NCBI RefSeq assembly: GCF_900289175.1
Contig: NZ_LT985747.1
Location: forward strand, 2,570,624-2,634,623
Direction of reading: 5' to 3'
Source: Paenibacillus faecalis
Lineage (GTDB): Bacteria > Bacillota > Bacilli > Paenibacillales > Paenibacillaceae
Length of the DNA stretch: 64,000 nucleotides
Shown here: positions 61,608 to 64,000 of the stretch, piece after piece
Layout of the letters: each line of letters starts with the position of its first letter
Position numbering within the stretch: position 1 is the first letter of the stretch
Translations under genes and position numbers: made by a program
Notes under the pieces: model-generated
Database searches by the model: none
What the model saw: only the letters and a program-made list of their open reading frames with translations
Told to the model about the DNA's origin: nothing

Positions 61608-62800
61608 AACGCTTCACCTCCCATATTGGCCATAATCGACTCCACATCTTTATCACCGCGTCCTGAAAGACAAATTACAATAATATCATCTTCACTCCAC
61701 CTGGATGCCATTTTGACCACCTGAGCTACGGCGTGAGCTGACTCCAGCGCAGGAATAATACCTTCAGTTCTGCAGAGCAGCTGAAGCGCCTCAAGTGCTT
61801 CCTGATCCGTTATGGGAACATATTGAACTCGTTCGATATCCTTCAAATAAGAATGCTCCGGACCAACACCCGGATAATCCAGTCCAGCTGAAATAGAGTG
61901 GGCTTCCTTTACCTGCCCGTATTCATCCTGCAGCAAATAACTCATAGATCCCTGAAATACGCCCTTGGTTCCCTTGGTCATCGTTGCCGCATGATGTTCC
62001 GTATCTACTCCCTTGCCCGCCGCTTCAACGCCGACAAGAGCGACTTCCTTATCTTCCAAAAAAGGATAGAACATCCCGATTGCGTTGCTTCCCCCACCAA
62101 TCGGCGCAAAAATCATATTTGGAAGCCGGCCCTCGCTTTCCATCATCTGACGGCGCGTCTCATCGCCTATGACCCGCTGGAAATTACGAACCATCATCGG
62201 ATAAGGATGGGGACCAACCGCCGAACCGAGCACATAAAATGTATCTTCCACGTTGCTGACCCAATATCGAAGGGCCTCGTTACAAGCATCCTTCAGCGTT
62301 TTGCTGCCGGATGTAACAGGTACCACTTCCGCCCCCAGCATTTTCATCCTAAAGACATTCAGCTGCTGACGTCTGGTGTCCTCCTCACCCATAAACACTT
62401 TACATTCCAGACCGAGCAATGCTGCAACCGTTGCGGCCGCAACTCCGTGCTGTCCTGCACCCGTCTCCGCAATGACTTTCTTTTTTCCCATTCTCTTTGC
62501 AAGAACACCCTGAGCAATAGCATTGTTAATCTTATGGGCTCCTGTATGATTCAAATCCTCTCTCTTCAAGTAAATCTTCGCTTTACCAAGATGCTTGCTC
62601 AGACGCTCGGCATAATAAAGCGGAGTTTCCCTCCCGGAGTATTGCTTGAGAAGATATTCGATCTCTTCTTTAAACGAGGGATCATCCGCATATCGCTTAT
62701 ATTGTTCCTCCAGCTCGATCAGCGCGTTCATCAGCGTCTCCGGTACGAATCTTCCTCCAAAGGAGCCAAAACGACCGTTTATATCAGGTAACAATGTCAT
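61604..62800 (-). CDS. trpB: Tryptophan synthase beta subunit
   Basis: The 398-residue PLP enzyme condenses indole with serine. [17 protein letters not shown] (PLP-lysine), [31 protein letters not shown] and ECHA-type [14 protein letters not shown] are conserved. The start is ATG 62800, overlapping the trpF stop by one base (TAATG). The upstream part of the frame (to 62980) is a shadow of trpF. Confidence 0.97.
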   Translation of the reverse strand: MTLLPDINGRFGSFGGRFVPETLMNALIELEEQYKRYADDPSFKEEIEYLLKQYSGRETPLYYAERLSKHLGKAKIYLKREDLNHTGAHKINNAIAQGVLAKRMGKKKVIAETGAGQHGVAAATVAALLGLECKVFMGEEDTRRQQLNVFRMKMLGAEVVPVTSGSKTLKDACNEALRYWVSNVEDTFYVLGSAVGPHPYPMMVRNFQRVIGDETRRQMMESEGRLPNMIFAPIGGGSNAIGMFYPFLEDKEVALVGVEAAGKGVDTEHHAATMTKGTKGVFQGSMSYLLQDEYGQVKEAHSISAGLDYPGVGPEHSYLKDIERVQYVPITDQEALEALQLLCRTEGIIPALESAHAVAQVVKMASRWSEDDIIVICLSGRGDKDVESIMANMGGEAL

Positions 62801-63471
62801 TAGAGCTTCACCCTTTCCACGAATGCTATCACTTTTTCTATATCTTTCACACCCGGAGCGCTTTCCACCCCGCTGGATACGTCTACGCCATCCGGGTCGT
62901 ATAATGCTAATAATCGATCCAAGTTCGATGGTTCCAAACCGCCCGCCACAAATAGAGGAAAACCTTGAGCTCTTGCCCAATCCCGATAGATCGGTATAAT
63001 GTCCCAGGCAAAAGTCTTGCCAGACCCGCCCCCGTAAACCGGGTCATACGTATCCAGCAGAAGCCCGTCAATACATCCACTATATAACATAAGCTCGTTT
63101 ACATGTTCCTCTGGGGGACGTCCGGCTTGAATAGACACGGCCTTAAATATGGAAACCGGGAAGCTTTCTTTCACTTCCCGGCAAAATTGCGGTGATTCTT
63201 GACCGTGCAGCTGCACGACATCCAGTTCAACCGATTGAAGAACCTCCCCTAGCTCCTTTAAAGATGGGTTAACAAATACACCAACGGAACGGGGGATTTC
63301 TTCACTTTTCCACTGCTTTAGCACGCCGGATAGCTCAGCAGCCTGCTTCGATGTAACTTGACGACGGCTCTTGGCAAATACGAATCCGATATAATCCACA
63401 GGTAAGTTTATCATCGATTTTAGCACTTCAACGCTTTGAAGTCCACATATTTTTACGGCTGTTTTTGACAT
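62800..63471 (-). CDS. trpF: Phosphoribosylanthranilate isomerase
   Basis: The 223-residue TIM barrel isomerises PRA. The catalytic Cys is in [12 protein letters not shown] and Asp is in [31 protein letters not shown] and [11 protein letters not shown] are conserved. AAGGAG precedes ATG, 24 bases after trpC. Confidence 0.96.
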   Translation of the reverse strand: MSKTAVKICGLQSVEVLKSMINLPVDYIGFVFAKSRRQVTSKQAAELSGVLKQWKSEEIPRSVGVFVNPSLKELGEVLQSVELDVVQLHGQESPQFCREVKESFPVSIFKAVSIQAGRPPEEHVNELMLYSGCIDGLLLDTYDPVYGGGSGKTFAWDIIPIYRDWARAQGFPLFVAGGLEPSNLDRLLALYDPDGVDVSSGVESAPGVKDIEKVIAFVERVKL

Positions 63472-63495
63472 TTGGTGTACTCCTTAAATCTTTGC

Positions 63496-64000
63496 TTAAT
63501 TTTTCGGCAGCGGCCCCATCAGGTCAATCACTGCTTGCTCTACATTTTCTTTACGCATGAAATGCTCACCGATCAAAACGCCTTGAGCACCGAGCGAGGA
63601 CAGATAAGAAATATCATCACTGGTCGAAATTCCGCTCTCGCTAATCAGAATAACGTCCCCCGGAATTTCTTTGCTCAACTCTGCCGTTGTCCCTAATGAC
63701 GTTTCAAATGTGTGAAGATTACGGTTGTTGATGCCGATAAGCTGAGCCGACTTTAATTGAAGGACTGAGTCCAGCTCGCTGTAGTTATGCACTTCAACAA
63801 GACAGTCAAGCCCTACAGAAGAGGCAATGGATATAAATTCAGCAATTGTATCCGGTTCGAGTATGCTGGCGATTAGAAGAACGGCATCCGCGCCTAACAG
63901 TCGCGCTTCATAAATTTGCATGGCATCGATAATAAAATCCTTACGAAGCAGCGGCAAACTAACTGCATCGCGAACCGCCGACAAATACTTGCCGCTGCCT
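63496..64000 (-). CDS. trpC: Indole-3-glycerol phosphate synthase, N-terminal part beyond window
   Basis: The frame runs to the window edge, so about 168 C-terminal residues are present. LPLLRKDFIIDAMQIYEAR, LLGADAVLLIASIL, VEVHNYSELDSVL, LIGINNRNLHTFE and ISESGI are IGPS signatures, with the catalytic Lys in RKDF. The gene order trpC-trpF-trpB-trpA follows downstream. trpE, trpD and any leader lie outside. Confidence 0.95.
   Translation of the reverse strand, partial: GSGKYLSAVRDAVSLPLLRKDFIIDAMQIYEARLLGADAVLLIASILEPDTIAEFISIASSVGLDCLVEVHNYSELDSVLQLKSAQLIGINNRNLHTFETSLGTTAELSKEIPGDVILISESGISTSDDISYLSSLGAQGVLIGEHFMRKENVEQAVIDLMGPLPKN

Noticed and set aside
61898-62791. Long plus-strand frame opposite trpB
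   Set aside because: It is antisense to a clear trpB, has no ribosome site, and its composition follows the opposite codons.

Overview
The window looks like a chromosomal segment of a Paenibacillus-type endospore-forming Firmicute. The signs are an S-layer-homology (SLH) protein, GerMN sporulation lipoproteins, bacillithiol and IDEAL-domain genes, a proline T-box, strong AAGGAGG-type ribosome sites, and gene order close to the Bacillus subtilis ypiF-qcrABC-ypjABCD-dapB-mgsA-bshB1-bshA-cca-birA-panBCD-dinG-ypmB-asnS-dnaD-nth region. Most genes lie on the minus strand. No tRNA, rRNA, insertion sequence, prophage or CRISPR array was seen.

Layout. 1-10.1 kb: a partial dynamin-like GTPase, a small unknown gene, nth, a large SLH surface protein, and two tandem copies of an amidase plus GerMN-lipoprotein cassette. 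10.3-13.6 kb: leuCD, divergent from a LysR regulator with repeated LysR-type boxes between them. 13.7-18.0 kb: a small unknown gene, then a promoter and proline T-box driving proBAC, and an SdpI-like gene. 18.1-22.4 kb: a VanZ-like gene, an ECF sigma/anti-sigma pair with a three-repeat membrane protein, a GNAT acetyltransferase, a ClpX-type zinc-finger protein and a frameshifted HAD-phosphatase remnant. 22.4-26.4 kb: two exported PepSY proteins downstream of a YkoG/YkoH-like two-component system.

26.6-39.4 kb: dnaD, asnS, ackA with a coupled 3-hydroxyacyl-CoA dehydrogenase, a short FtsH-like protease with a coupled membrane partner, a YpmB/TseB-like protein, an SAH/MTA deaminase, rex, dinG and a TPR protein. 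39.4-48.3 kb: panBCD (with a structured, terminator-containing leader), birA, cca, bshA, bshB1, mgsA, dapB, a TPR protein and a MazG-type pyrophosphohydrolase. 48.6-54.3 kb: ypjC (plus strand), ypjB, ypjA, the menaquinol:cytochrome c reductase genes qcrABC, ypiF and a 59-residue IDEAL protein. 54.3-58.0 kb: a gamma-carbonic-anhydrase-like protein, an unknown 376-residue protein, a histidine phosphatase and a second ECF sigma/zinc anti-sigma pair. 58.5-64 kb: the 3' part of a trpCFBA-hisC-tyrA aromatic amino acid operon, cut by the window edge inside trpC.

Most of this is housekeeping: leucine, proline, tryptophan, tyrosine, pantothenate, lysine/cell-wall and bacillithiol biosynthesis, plus respiration. 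The less explained parts are the duplicated amidase/GerMN cassette, the sigma operon with the three-repeat membrane protein, the PepSY/two-component module, the short FtsH-like protease with its partner, and the panB leader. All functional calls come from reading motifs and gene order, with no database search.
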